Source: Streptomyces sp. WM6386 (GTDB lineage: Bacteria > Actinomycetota > Actinomycetes > Streptomycetales > Streptomycetaceae). Taken from it: a stretch of DNA of 16,879 nt. Positions 7,159 to 16,390 of this stretch are shown here, piece after piece (the stretch's first letter is position 1; each line of letters begins with the position of its first letter). Below the pieces are notes generated by a model. The model saw nothing but the letters and a program-made list of their open reading frames with translations, ran no database searches and was not told the origin of the DNA. The stretch covers positions 1-16,879 of the forward strand of contig NZ_JXTE01000110.1 of assembly GCF_000972385.1 (NCBI RefSeq), in the 5' to 3' direction. The position numbers and the translations under genes are program-made.

Positions 7159-8093
7159 GTGGTGCTCCCTTCAGGGGTGGCGGAGGGATCGCCGGGAGGT
7201 GCGTGGGTGGCCGCCGCTCGGCGGAGGAAGGGGAGGGACTGTTCGGCGAAGTGGGGGCCCGCGTGGGAGTGGCGGGGCAGTTCGACGACGGTGAGTCCCT
7301 GGTAGCCGGTGTCGGCCAGGGCGGCGAGGACGGGAGGGAAGTCGATCTCTCCGTCGCCGAGTGGAAGGTGTTCGTGGACGCCGCGGCGCATGTCCTCGAT
7401 CTGGACGTGCCGCAGCCAGGGGGCGGCGGCGCGGACGCAGGCCGCGGGCGGGAGCGGTTCGAGGCACTGGCAGTGGCCGATGTCGAGGGTGAGGCCGAGG
7501 GGTTCGGGGTCGCCGAGTTCCCGGCGCAGGCGGTGGAAGTCGGTGAGGGTGGCGAGGAGGTGGCCGGGTTCGGGCTCGACGGCGAGGGGCACGCCCGCGG
7601 TGGCGGCGGCGTCGAGGACCGGGGTGAGGGCTTCGGCGAGGCGTTTCCAGGCCGTGTCCTGGTCGGTGCCCGTCGGGGTGATCCCGCTGAAGCAGTGCAG
7701 GGCGTGTGCGCCGAGGTCGGCGGCGACCCGGACGGCACGGATCAGGAGGTCGACGCGGCGGGCCCGGTCCTCGGGGTCCGGGTCGAGGAGGCAGGGGCCG
7801 TGTTTACGGCGCGGGTCCAGGACATAGCGGGCGCCGGTCTCCACGGTGACGCTCAGGCCGAGCGCGTCCAGCCGCCGGGCCACGCGACCGGTGCGGGCGG
7901 CGAGGTCCGGGGCGAGCGGGTCGAGATGCATGTGGTCGAGGGTCAGGCCTGCGCCGTCGTAGCCGAGGTCGGCGAGCAGGCCGAGGGCGTCGTCGAGCCG
8001 GAGGTCGGTGAGGCCGTTGGTTCCGTAGCCGAAGCGGAGGGGCGTGCCGTTGCGGGATCGGCCCTGGACAGGGGCGGCGGTTTCGGGGCTCAT
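7155..8093 (-). CDS. Sugar phosphate isomerase/epimerase (TIM barrel) of the ebo cluster
   Basis: A 312-residue cytoplasmic xylose-isomerase-like TIM barrel. GYGTNGLTDLRLDDAL forms strand 1. Likely metal ligands are Glu173 in AVEPEPGH, Asp204 and His207 in LTLDIGHC, and Glu271 in VVELPRHSH; HVQIEDM (229-235) is the strand-7 motif. The ATG at 8093 has GAGGAGGGGG about 7 nt upstream and overlaps a TGA in the upstream frame as ATGA, while its own stop overlaps the eboA start. The frame stays open as far as 8951, but the upstream part is unrelated and belongs to the pseudogene region. Location immediately after an eboC tail suggests it is a standing accessory member of this cluster. Substrate unknown. 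Confidence 0.87.
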   Translation of the reverse strand: MSPETAAPVQGRSRNGTPLRFGYGTNGLTDLRLDDALGLLADLGYDGAGLTLDHMHLDPLAPDLAARTGRVARRLDALGLSVTVETGARYVLDPRRKHGPCLLDPDPEDRARRVDLLIRAVRVAADLGAHALHCFSGITPTGTDQDTAWKRLAEALTPVLDAAATAGVPLAVEPEPGHLLATLTDFHRLRRELGDPEPLGLTLDIGHCQCLEPLPPAACVRAAAPWLRHVQIEDMRRGVHEHLPLGDGEIDFPPVLAALADTGYQGLTVVELPRHSHAGPHFAEQSLPFLRRAAATHAPPGDPSATPEGSTT

Positions 8094-8263
8094 GGGTTGC
8101 ACCCCCTCCTCGCGGACTTCCTGCCGAGCGGCGCGAGTGCGGCGATGAGGAGGGCGCTGACGCGGGCGCCGGAGCGGACGGTGAGGGTCGGGCCGGTCTC
8201 GTACGGGCCGAGCAAGGAGCCGATGGCGAGCACGCCCTTGTGGAGTTTCGAGGGGTTGGCCGC
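8090..8263 (-). pseudogene. C-terminal remnant of EboC/UbiA-type prenyltransferase
   Basis: The last 57 residues of an open frame read from AANPSKLHKGVLAIGS through SGARVSALLIAALAPLGRK and SARRGCNP to TGA. This matches the end of actinobacterial EboC-type UbiA proteins as I know them: an NPSP-x(n) start, a first helix with GI(L/R)xLIPLQAAL, a second hydrophobic helix, and a closing PxxRRxARK. The usual IPLQAAL segment is degenerate here (LLGPYETGPTL). The TGA overlaps the next ATG, as expected for an intact coupled operon. The rest of the protein (about 230 residues, including both Asp-rich motifs) is absent. The EboC assignment is an inference from pattern and context. Confidence 0.55.
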
Positions 8264-8391
8264 GCGAGATTCGGGGCCTGCGCCTCGGGACGTCTCTGGT
8301 GTGTCGGCGGCCGTCGGCGAGTCCGCGTTGCGGGACGAGTTCGGCCGCGTCGCACCGGCTGTCCGTGACGGCTCCACTCCCGGCCCCTTCC

Positions 8392-8643
8392 TCATCGGGC
8401 CTCCCCGTCACCACCGGCACGGTCGGAGCGTCCCGATCCCGCACCGTCGTGGCCGCCGAGGACGAGCGACACCAGGGCCGGCAGGCCGCTGTCGGCGAGA
8501 GCCGGGGCCCCGGTGACCAGGCCGGTCGGCGATTGCGGGCCCGCGGTGACGGCGACGCAGCCGGTGACGACGGTCGTCGCGACGGAACCGCGCGCCCCGA
8601 CCGGTCGGGCACCGACGCGTGGTGAGGAAACGGACGCGGACAT
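8392..8643 (-). pseudogene. N-terminal remnant of inositol-3-phosphate synthase
   Basis: An 83-residue frame starting at an ATG with AAGGAGG 7 nt upstream. Residues 16-29 (GARGSVATTVVTGC) are the NAD-binding start of this enzyme family. PTGLVTGAPALADSGLPAL and VSLVLGGHD (to residue 66) continue the match over the first strand-helix-strand unit. After residue 66 similarity fades and the frame stops at 8392; the full enzyme is about 350-390 residues. The next frame over holds DAAELVPQRGLADGRR (about 8304-8351), which may be a frameshifted continuation. The enzyme normally converts glucose-6-phosphate to inositol-3-phosphate. Here only the nucleotide-binding start survives, so it cannot be functional. 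Confidence 0.7.
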
Positions 8644-8714
8644 GGGCAGCCTCCTTGTCGAACGCGTCGTGGCTGAACCCCTGGAGGGAACGCCCGTCGG
8701 GGCAGTGGAAGAGA

Positions 8715-8748
8715 CGGCGGGCGGAGGTCCGGCGTCCCCCGCCCGCCG
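8715..8748 (-). terminator. Hairpin just after the ThuA-DUF1080 gene
   Basis: CGGCGGGCGG (8715-8724) pairs exactly with CCGCCCGCCG (8739-8748). After one A-C mismatch, two more G-C pairs follow, with an 8-nt loop. It begins 5 nt past the stop at 8753 on the minus strand. No clear U-tract follows, so it may be a weak terminator or an mRNA-protecting stem between the sugar operon and the ebo region. Confidence 0.45.
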
Positions 8749-8752
8749 CCGC

Positions 8753-10090
8753 TCAGCCGCCCTTGACGGGCAGTTCCTTGATCCGGACGTTCCGGAAGGA
8801 CACCTGGTCGTCGGCTCCGTGGTTCTGGATGCCGAAGTGACCGTCGGTGAGGCTCCGGGCCGGATCGGTGTTGGTGAAATCGTTGATCTTCACGCCGTTG
8901 AGCCAGACGCGGAGCCGTTCGCCCTCCACCCGGATCTCGTACGTGTTCCACTCCCCCGCCGGGTTCAGCGCGCGGTCGCGCTTCAACAGGTCGGCGGAGC
9001 GGAAGCCGTAGACGGACCCGGTCGTCTTCTCGGGCACGTCCGTGGCGTCGATCTGGATCTCATAACCGTTGTTCACGGCCGACCACGGGTCGTCCGAGGG
9101 CGGGAAGCCGACGAACACACCGGAGTTGTCGTCGCCGGCCGTCTTCCAGTCGAGCTTGAGCGAGTACGCGCCGAAGTCCGAGGCGGCGTACCAGAGCATC
9201 CCCATGCCGCCGGTCGACGTGATGGTGCCGTCGTCGTCCAGGGTGAAGGAGCCCGGGCCGGCCTGCCGCCAGCCGTCCAGCGACTGCGCGGTGCCGTCGA
9301 ACAGCGGACTGTATCCGTTCTCCGGTCGGCAGTCGGCCTGCGCCTCGCCGACCGCATACAGGATGCCGCCGACCAGATGCTGCCGGAAGACGGGGTCCGC
9401 GTACGACTCCTTCGTGTGGCCGACGCCCGTGTAGAAGGCACGGCCGCCCTGGTAGTTCTGGCACCAGGCGATCGGATGGTCCCCGCTCATCGTGCCGCCG
9501 CTGTACGACGACTCGTCGAGCGAGGCGAGGACATGGGCCCGTTCCCGGGGATTGGAACGGTAGTTGTACCACTCGTCGGTCCGGTTCCAGGTCGGCCCCA
9601 GTGCCGAGGTGGCCGGGTGGGCGCGGTCCTCGACGACGACCGTCGCGGGCTGGATCGCCGGGTGCGACTGGAAGTAGGCGCCGGCGAGGCCGCCGTAGAA
9701 CGCCCAGTCGTACTCGGTGTCGGCGGCGGCGTGGATGCCGACGTAGCCGCCGCCCTTGCGGATGTAGCCCTCGAAGGCCCTCTGCTGGGCGGCGTCCAGG
9801 ACGTCGCCGGTCGTCGACAGGAAGACGACCGCGTCGTAGCGCCGCAGGTTGCCCGGCGTGAAGGCGGCGGCGTCCTCCGTGGCGTCGACCCTGAAGCCGC
9901 TCGCCCCGCCGAGTTCCTTCAGGGCGGCGACGCCGTCGGGGATGGAGTCGTGCCGGAAGCCGGCCGTCTTGGAGAAGACCAGCACGCGTTCCCCGTCACG
10001 CCCGCCCTGTGAGGCGGCGGGGTCGCAGACGCAGCCCAGGAGCACAGCGGCTCCCACAACTGCCGTGCTCAGTCGGCTCGTTGAGCGCAT
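8753..10090 (-). CDS. ThuA-DUF1080 (3-keto-disaccharide hydrolase-like) lipoprotein
   Basis: A 445-residue two-domain protein. Residues 1-20 form a signal with lipobox LLGC (Cys20), so it is probably a membrane-anchored lipoprotein outside the cell. Residues about 35-248 are a ThuA-like domain: LVFSKTAGFRHDSIP (37-51), IHAAADTEYDW (119-129), WYNY (174-177), PIAWCQNYQGGRAFYTGVGH (206-225). Residues about 262-438 are a DUF1080/3-keto-disaccharide hydrolase domain with a laminin-G-like fold: LFDGTAQSLDGW (263-274), GYEIQIDAT (342-350), GEWNTYEIRVEG (379-390), GHFGIQNHG (417-425). ThuA relatives act on 3-keto sugars such as 3-ketotrehalose, and DUF1080 members cleave 3-keto-glycosides, so a role in breaking down an oxidised glycoside is likely. 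AGGAGGT lies 6 nt before the ATG. Confidence 0.9.
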   Translation of the reverse strand: MRSTSRLSTAVVGAAVLLGCVCDPAASQGGRDGERVLVFSKTAGFRHDSIPDGVAALKELGGASGFRVDATEDAAAFTPGNLRRYDAVVFLSTTGDVLDAAQQRAFEGYIRKGGGYVGIHAAADTEYDWAFYGGLAGAYFQSHPAIQPATVVVEDRAHPATSALGPTWNRTDEWYNYRSNPRERAHVLASLDESSYSGGTMSGDHPIAWCQNYQGGRAFYTGVGHTKESYADPVFRQHLVGGILYAVGEAQADCRPENGYSPLFDGTAQSLDGWRQAGPGSFTLDDDGTITSTGGMGMLWYAASDFGAYSLKLDWKTAGDDNSGVFVGFPPSDDPWSAVNNGYEIQIDATDVPEKTTGSVYGFRSADLLKRDRALNPAGEWNTYEIRVEGERLRVWLNGVKINDFTNTDPARSLTDGHFGIQNHGADDQVSFRNVRIKELPVKGG

Positions 10091-10105
10091 CGTTCGTACC
10101 TCCTG

Positions 10106-10355
10106 TCAGCCGGTCGTGAAGGTGAAGTCGTCCACGTCGAACAGGGCCCCGGATCCGGTGCTCCCCTTGGAGGCCAGGTAGAGCGTGGCGGTGCCCCTCG
10201 GTGCGCGGGGCAGGTCGGCGCTGACTTCCTGGAAGGTCTCCCAGGTGTGGGTGGTGCCGTCTTTCCCGTGCACGAATGCCTCCAGAACGGGGCCGGTTGT
10301 ACGGGCGGGTGCGGTACGCCGGAATACGCCGTCATCCCAGGGAGTTGACGGGCAA
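10106..10355 (-). pseudogene. C-terminal remnant of a carbohydrate-binding (ThuA-associated) secreted protein
   Basis: Between the stop of the isomerase gene (10356) and the ThuA-DUF1080 start there is an open minus-strand frame ending in TGA at 10106-10108. It reads WDDGVFRRTAPARTTGPVLE, then AFVHGKDGTTHTWETFQEVS, then LPRAPRGTATLYLASKG and FDVDDFTFTTG. The TLYL-x-KG and FDVDDFTF pattern is the end of a beta-sandwich carbohydrate-binding domain, as found at the tail of large secreted ThuA or glycosidase proteins in such loci. There is no start codon with a ribosome site and no N-terminal part. It lies 15 nt before the next ATG, so it looks like the stub left by a large deletion. Confidence 0.65.
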
Positions 10356-11354
<999 letters not shown>

Positions 11355-11368
11355 GTCGCTTCGCCTCC

Positions 11369-12571
11369 TCAGACGGCTATGAGCGTGTAGACGGAGTTCT
11401 TCTCGGCGCTCTCCTCGACCGCGGCGAGAACGCGCTGGACCTGGAGCCCGTCGGTGAAGGAGGGTTCGGGGCGGCGGCCCTCGGCGACGGCGTGGACGAG
11501 GTCGCGGGCCTGGTGGACGAAGCTGTGCTCGTAGCCGAGGCCGTGGCCCGGCGGCCACCAGGCGTCCAGGTAGGGGTGGTCGGGTTCGGTGACGAGGATG
11601 CGGCGGAAGCCGGCGTGCGCGGCGGGCTCGGTGGCGTCGTGGTACGAGAGTTCGTTGAGGCGCTCCAGGTCGAAGGCCAACGAGCCGCGCTCGCCGTTGA
11701 GTTCGATACGCAGGGCGTTCTTGCGGCCGGTGGCGTACCGGGTCGCCTCGAAGGAGGCGAGGGCGCCGGAGATGAAGCGGCCGGTGAACAGGGCGGCGTC
11801 GTCGACGGTGACCTGGCCGGTGCCGGCGGACGTCACCGCGGACAGCCCGCTGGTGGCGCCGACGGGCAGGGGCCGTTCCCGGACGAAGGTCTCCGTGAGG
11901 GCGGAGACCCCCGCGAGCCGCTCCCCCGCCAGGTACTGGGCGAGGTCGATGATGTGCGCCCCGAGATCGCCGAGCGAGCCCGAGCCGGCGTGTTCCTTGC
12001 GCAGCCGCCAGGTGAGGGGGAACTCCGGGTCTACCAGCCAGTCCTGAAGGTACGTCACCCGCACGTGCCGTAGCCGCCCGAGGCGTCCCTCGGCGACCAT
12101 GTTCCGGGCGTGCGCGGTGGCGGGCACCCGGCGGTAGTTGAAGCCGACCATCGCCAACCGGCCACGCTCGTACGCCTCTTCGGCCGCCTGTGCCATCACC
12201 GCGGCTTCCTCGACCGTGTTGGCGAGCGGCTTCTCGCACAGCACGTGCTTGCCCGCGGCGAGTGCGGCGACGGCGATCTCGGCGTGGCTGTCGCCGGGGG
12301 TGCAGATGTCGACGAGGTCGACGTCGTCCCGGGCGATCAGCGCACGCCAGTCGGTCTCGGCCGCCGCCCAGCCGTGCCGGTCGGCCGCCGCCCGCACGGC
12401 TGCCGGGTCGCGGCCGCAGATCGCGGACAGCACCGGCTGCCTGGGCAGGTCGAAGACGCGGCCCACGGTGCGCCAGCCCTGGGAGTGGGCGGCGCCCATG
12501 AAGGCGTAGCCGACCATGCCCACCCTGAGGGGCGGCTTCTCGGCCCCTTCTGACTGCTGCGGCTGTGCCAT
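11369..12571 (-). CDS. Gfo/Idh/MocA-family NAD(P)-dependent oxidoreductase
   Basis: A 400-residue cytoplasmic dehydrogenase. The Rossmann start is [15 protein letters not shown] (16-30). The family motif EKPLA is at 113-117, and the catalytic Asp/His pair lies in [17 protein letters not shown] (Asp202, His206). The C-terminal half is the typical open beta-sheet substrate domain. Members oxidise sugars or inositols at one hydroxyl, often to a 3-keto form. The ATG at 12571 is preferred over a TTG 6 nt upstream because GAGGAGG lies 9 nt before the ATG but only 3 nt before the TTG. It follows the sugar-binding protein gene after an 82-bp gap holding a hairpin and is coupled to the downstream isomerase. 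Confidence 0.92.
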   Translation of the reverse strand: MAQPQQSEGAEKPPLRVGMVGYAFMGAAHSQGWRTVGRVFDLPRQPVLSAICGRDPAAVRAAADRHGWAAAETDWRALIARDDVDLVDICTPGDSHAEIAVAALAAGKHVLCEKPLANTVEEAAVMAQAAEEAYERGRLAMVGFNYRRVPATAHARNMVAEGRLGRLRHVRVTYLQDWLVDPEFPLTWRLRKEHAGSGSLGDLGAHIIDLAQYLAGERLAGVSALTETFVRERPLPVGATSGLSAVTSAGTGQVTVDDAALFTGRFISGALASFEATRYATGRKNALRIELNGERGSLAFDLERLNELSYHDATEPAAHAGFRRILVTEPDHPYLDAWWPPGHGLGYEHSFVHQARDLVHAVAEGRRPEPSFTDGLQVQRVLAAVEESAEKNSVYTLIAV

Positions 12572-12615
12572 GCGCAATGTCCTCCTCGTCGTCGTGGCGC
12601 GGTGGGGGGTGCCTT

Positions 12616-12647
12616 CCGCCCGACGGGCCGCTCGGCCTGTCGGGCGG
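12616..12647 (-). terminator. GC-rich stem-loop between the binding-protein and oxidoreductase genes
   Basis: Bases 12616-12630 pair with 12633-12647 over 15 positions with one non-Watson-Crick pair; the innermost pairs must open to form a loop. It lies 6 nt past the binding-protein stop (12654) on the minus strand. There is no U-tract, so partial readthrough or protection of the upstream message is more likely than full termination. Confidence 0.5.
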
Positions 12648-12653
12648 GACGCC

Positions 12654-13703
12654 TCACTTGAAGCCGGTGGACATGTACTGGTCGATGTTGGTCTTGTCGA
12701 CGACGGCCGAGTAGAGCGTGAGCGAGGCCGGGATCTCGAACTCGGCGAGGCCTCCGATGCCCTTGCCCTGGCCGAGGGCGCGGGCGAGGTCGATCGCGGA
12801 CGCGGCCATGGTCGGCGGGTAGAGGACGGTCGCCTTGAGGACGCCGTCGTCCTTCTTGATGGCCTGGAACGCGGAGAGGGCGCCGGCGCCGCCGACCATC
12901 AGGAAGTCGTCCCGCCCGGCCTGCTCGATGGCCCGCAGCGCGCCGACCCCCTGGTCGTCGTCGTGGTTCCACAGGGCGTCGAACTTCGACTGGGCCTGCA
13001 GGAGTTGGGCCATCTTGGCCTGCCCGGACTCCACGGTGAACTCGGCGGCCTGACGGGCCACCTTCTTGATGTTGGGGTAGTTCTTCAGGGCGTCGTCGAA
13101 GCCCTTGGTGCGCTGCTGGGTCAGCTCCAGGTTGTCCAGGCCGGCCAGTTCGATGACCCGGGCGGCCGACTTCCCCTTGAGCTTCTCGCCGATGTAGTGA
13201 CCGGCGTTGAGGCCCATGCCGTAGTTGTCGCCGCCGATCCAGCAGCGGTAGGCCTGCGGGGTGTTGAAGATCCGGTCGAGGTTGACGACCGGGATGCCCG
13301 CGCGCATCGCCTGCAGTCCGACCTGGGTGAGGGCCTTGCCGTCGGCGGGCAGCACCACCAGGACGTCGACCTTCTTGTTGATCAGCGTCTCGATCTGGCC
13401 GATCTGTGCGGCCGTGTCGTTGGAGCCCTCGGTGATCTCCAGGGTGACGTCCGAGTACTTCTTGGCGCGGCTCTTGGCGTTGTCGTTGATGGCGTTGAGC
13501 CAGCCGTGGTCGGCCTGCGGTCCGGCGAAGCCGATGGTGACCTGCTTGCCGGGCTTGTCGTCGGCGGCCGGCTGGTCGTTCGCGGCCGGTTCGTCGTCCG
13601 ACTCGTTGCTCGTGCACCCCACGAGGAGGGCACCCGCTCCCATGGCGGCGGTCCCGAAGAGCAGCCCTCTGCGGCTGGTGAATCGACTGTCCGGATGCTG
13701 CAT
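12654..13703 (-). CDS. Sugar ABC transporter substrate-binding lipoprotein
   Basis: A 349-residue periplasmic-binding-protein type 1 (ribose-binding-like) protein. The N-terminus combines a twin-arginine motif (TSRRGLLFG, Arg11-Arg12) with a lipobox LVGC (Cys30), so it is predicted to be a Tat-exported lipoprotein on the outer face of the membrane. An acidic linker (ESDDEPAANDQPAADDKPG) precedes the binding domain from about residue 54 (VTIGFAGPQADHGW). DVLVVLPADGKAL, GIPVVNLDRIF and FDALWNHDDDQGVGALRA are the usual hinge and ligand strands. The gene follows the permease by 17 bp. It delivers an unidentified sugar or polyol to the transporter. Confidence 0.93.
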   Translation of the reverse strand: MQHPDSRFTSRRGLLFGTAAMGAGALLVGCTSNESDDEPAANDQPAADDKPGKQVTIGFAGPQADHGWLNAINDNAKSRAKKYSDVTLEITEGSNDTAAQIGQIETLINKKVDVLVVLPADGKALTQVGLQAMRAGIPVVNLDRIFNTPQAYRCWIGGDNYGMGLNAGHYIGEKLKGKSAARVIELAGLDNLELTQQRTKGFDDALKNYPNIKKVARQAAEFTVESGQAKMAQLLQAQSKFDALWNHDDDQGVGALRAIEQAGRDDFLMVGGAGALSAFQAIKKDDGVLKATVLYPPTMAASAIDLARALGQGKGIGGLAEFEIPASLTLYSAVVDKTNIDQYMSTGFK

Positions 13704-13720
13704 GGCGGTGAACCCTTTCC

Positions 13721-14740
13721 TCAGGTCGTGCTTGCGGTACGGCGCTGGACCAGCACGGCGGCGACGATGATCGCGCCCTTGGCGATCTGCTGGACGTCGC
13801 TCTGCAGGTTGTTCAGGGCGAAGATGTTGGTGATCGTGGTGAAGATCAGGACACCGAGGACGGAGCCGGTGATGGTGCCGCGGCCGCCGCTGAGCAGCGT
13901 GCCGCCGATGATCGCGGCGGCGATCGCGTCGAGCTCGTAGAGGTTGCCGTTGGTGTTCTGGCCCGAGCCCGAGAGGATGATCAGCAGGAAGGCGGCGATG
14001 CCGCAGCACAGCCCGGACAGCAGGTAGAGGTAGAGGCGTTGGCGGCGGACGTCGATGCCGGCGAGGCGGGCGGCCTCCGCGTTGCCGCCGACCGCGACGG
14101 TGCGGCGGCCGAAGGTGGTGCGGTTGAGGACCAGCCAGCCGATGATCGTGACGACGGCGAAGACCATGACGAGCGGCGGGATGCCGAGGACGTACGCGTC
14201 GCGCAGCCCGAGGTCCAGGACGCTGTCGACGGTGACGATCTGCGTCTTGCCGTCGGTGATCTGCAGGGCGAGGCCGCGCGCCGAGGCGAGCATGGCGAGT
14301 GTCGCGATGAAGGGGACCATCCCGCCGTACGCGATGAGCAGTCCGTTGACCAGGCCGCAGCCGAGGCCCACGAGGACCGCGGTGAGGAGGATGCCGCCGA
14401 AGCCGTACTCCTGGGTGGCGACCGTGGTCGCCCACACGGAGGCCAGCGCGACGATCGCGCCGACGGACAGGTCGATGCCGCCCGACATGATCACGAAGGT
14501 CATGCCGACCGTGACGACGCCGATCACCGAGCCCTGGGTGAGGACGAGTTGGAGGTTGCGGGTGTCGAGGAACTCGTCCGGCTTGGTGATCCCGCCGACC
14601 ACGATCAGTGCGGCGAGGACCCCGAGCAGGGAGAGGGTGCGGAGGTCGACTCGGGCCAGCACCCCGCGCCAGACGGGGGGTCGGGCCACGGGGGCGGTCT
14701 TTCCGGTGCCGTCCCGGGGCGGGGAGACATGCTGCGTCAT
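13721..14740 (-). CDS. Sugar ABC transporter permease (RbsC-like)
   Basis: A 339-residue integral membrane protein of the branched-chain/ribose permease family (BPD_transp_2), with about nine or ten hydrophobic segments after a 30-residue polar N-terminus. The family signature GMTFVIMSGGIDLSVGA is at 79-95. The cytoplasmic coupling loop reads FGRRTVAVGGNAEAARLAGI. The late AIIGGTLLSGGRGTITG stretch is also typical. Its ATG overlaps the ATPase stop (ATGA at 14737-14740). With one permease and one two-domain ATPase, the transporter would assemble as a permease homodimer. Confidence 0.93.
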   Translation of the reverse strand: MTQHVSPPRDGTGKTAPVARPPVWRGVLARVDLRTLSLLGVLAALIVVGGITKPDEFLDTRNLQLVLTQGSVIGVVTVGMTFVIMSGGIDLSVGAIVALASVWATTVATQEYGFGGILLTAVLVGLGCGLVNGLLIAYGGMVPFIATLAMLASARGLALQITDGKTQIVTVDSVLDLGLRDAYVLGIPPLVMVFAVVTIIGWLVLNRTTFGRRTVAVGGNAEAARLAGIDVRRQRLYLYLLSGLCCGIAAFLLIILSGSGQNTNGNLYELDAIAAAIIGGTLLSGGRGTITGSVLGVLIFTTITNIFALNNLQSDVQQIAKGAIIVAAVLVQRRTASTT

Positions 14741-16254
14741 GACGCCGGGCTTCCTTCCATGACGAGGTCCAGTACGCGGGATTCGTCGAGCTCGCGGGCG
14801 GGGGCCGTGTGCACGACACGGCCCTCGCGCAGTACGAGGACGCGGTCGGCGAGGCCGAGCACTTCGGGCACCTCGCTGGAGACGAGCAGAACGGCGAGGC
14901 CTTCGTCGGCCAGTCGACGGACGACTGCATACAGTTCACTGCGGGCACCGACATCGACGCCGCGAGTCGGCTCGTCGAGGAGCAGCACCCGGCAGCCGCG
15001 CAGGAGCCAGCGGGCCAGGACGGCCTTCTGCTGGTTGCCGCCGGACAGGGTGCGGACCGGGGCGGACGGGTTGTCGGGCCGCAGGGACAGCTCGCGGGTG
15101 GCCGCCCGCGCCGCGCCGAGTTCGGCGCCGCGGTCGATCCAGCCGCCGCGTGAGAAGCGGGACATGGTGGAGACCGAGACATTGCGGGTGACGGACTCCA
15201 GCATCAACAGGGCCTGCGCCTTGCGCTCCTCGGGGGCGAGGCCGAGTCCGGCGCGGACGGCGGCGCGTACGCTGCCGGGCTTGAGCGGTCGACCGTCGAC
15301 CAGGACCTGCCCGGAGGTCGGCTTCCGTGCACCGTATACAGTCTCCAGTATTTCGGATCGGCCGGATCCGACGAGACCGGCCAGTCCGACGATCTCGCCG
15401 GGGTGCAGGGTCAGGTCGAAGGGCTCGAACTCGCCCTCCCGGCCGAGGCCTCGGACCTCCAGGACCGGTGTGCCCGTGGGAGGCGACGCGGGCCGGTCGG
15501 GAAAGACGTACTCCACGTTCCGTCCCGTCATCAGCGCCACGACCTCACGGGTCGGGGTCGACTTGGCGGGCAGCCCGCCCGCGACGGCCCGTCCGTCCTT
15601 CAGCACGGTGACCCGGTCGCCGATCCGCCGGATCTCCTCCAGCCGGTGGGAGATGTAGACGACGGCGACGCCGTCCGCGGTGAGGTCGCCGACGATCCGG
15701 AAGAGGTTGTCGACCTCGTCCGGGTCGAGGGCGGCGGACGGTTCGTCCATCACGATGAGCCGTACGTCGTGGGAGAGCGCCCGCGCCATGGAGACGATCT
15801 GCTGCTGGGCCGCCGACAACTCGCCCACCAGGCGGGCCGGGTCGATCTCGGGGTGCCCGAGTCGCTTGAGCAGCAGGCCGGTCGACGCGCGGGCCGCCTT
15901 GCCCCGTACGACGAATCCGGCCGCCGTCGGTTCGTGACCGAGGTGGACGTTCTCGGCGACCGACAGGTGTTCCACCAGGTCGAGTTCCTGGTAGATGGTG
16001 GCGATGCCGAGGCGCATGGCGGCGATCGGCGAGCGCAGGGTGACCGGTTCGCCGCGCCAGGTGATGGTGCCGTCGTCGGGCTGGTGGGCGCCGGCCAGGA
16101 CCTTGATGAGGGTGGACTTGCCGGCCCCGTTCTGGCCGAGCAGACAGTGCACTTCACCGGCCTGGACGTCGAGGTCGACGCCGTCGAGGGCCCGGACTCC
16201 GGGGAACGACTTGGTGATGCCGGACATGCTGAGGAGCGGTGGTTCTGGTGCCAT
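14737..16254 (-). CDS. Sugar ABC transporter ATP-binding protein with two ATPase domains (RbsA-like)
   Basis: A 505-residue protein of two fused ABC domains. Domain 1 has Walker A GQNGAGKST (40-48), signature ELSAAQQQ (145-152), Walker B IVMDEPSA (167-174) and the switch His203. Domain 2 has a degenerate Walker A GLVGSGRSE (293-301), signature LSGGNQQK (403-410) and LLLDEPTRGVD (424-434). An intact first and degenerate second P-loop is normal for RbsA/MglA-type importers. The ATG at 16254 has a weak AGGGGA upstream. It lies 136 bp after the ROK gene in the same direction; that gap shows no clear promoter or palindrome, so co-transcription or a promoter that I cannot see are both possible. Confidence 0.93.
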   Translation of the reverse strand: MAPEPPLLSMSGITKSFPGVRALDGVDLDVQAGEVHCLLGQNGAGKSTLIKVLAGAHQPDDGTITWRGEPVTLRSPIAAMRLGIATIYQELDLVEHLSVAENVHLGHEPTAAGFVVRGKAARASTGLLLKRLGHPEIDPARLVGELSAAQQQIVSMARALSHDVRLIVMDEPSAALDPDEVDNLFRIVGDLTADGVAVVYISHRLEEIRRIGDRVTVLKDGRAVAGGLPAKSTPTREVVALMTGRNVEYVFPDRPASPPTGTPVLEVRGLGREGEFEPFDLTLHPGEIVGLAGLVGSGRSEILETVYGARKPTSGQVLVDGRPLKPGSVRAAVRAGLGLAPEERKAQALLMLESVTRNVSVSTMSRFSRGGWIDRGAELGAARAATRELSLRPDNPSAPVRTLSGGNQQKAVLARWLLRGCRVLLLDEPTRGVDVGARSELYAVVRRLADEGLAVLLVSSEVPEVLGLADRVLVLREGRVVHTAPARELDESRVLDLVMEGSPAS

Positions 16255-16390
16255 GTGTGGTTCCCCTCGGCTGGCGTGCGGGCCGTTTCAGGGCAGGGCG
16301 AGGCAGCGAGTGGTGCGGGTGAGCTGTGCCGGACCGGTGGCTTGCGCGGACTTGCGGGGGCCTCTTCGGCTCACGCAGGCCTGTTCGGGC

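Noticed and set aside
7203..8516. 437-codon plus-strand open frame opposite the isomerase and pseudogene region
   Set aside because: Low-complexity antisense translation; conserved motifs are all on the minus strand.
8610..8714. Protein-like minus-strand stretch GRSLQGFSHDAFDKEAAHV just upstream of the synthase stub
   Set aside because: It spans the ribosome site and start of the inositol-phosphate synthase remnant, matches no family I can name, and is short enough to be chance.
8513..10012. 499-codon plus-strand open frame opposite ThuA-DUF1080
   Set aside because: Antisense shadow of a gene with clear two-domain homology.
16255..16390. Gap between the ROK gene and the ABC ATPase as an operator region
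   Set aside because: Only loose CTTGCGCGG-like repeats are visible; no palindrome or promoter is clear enough to call.
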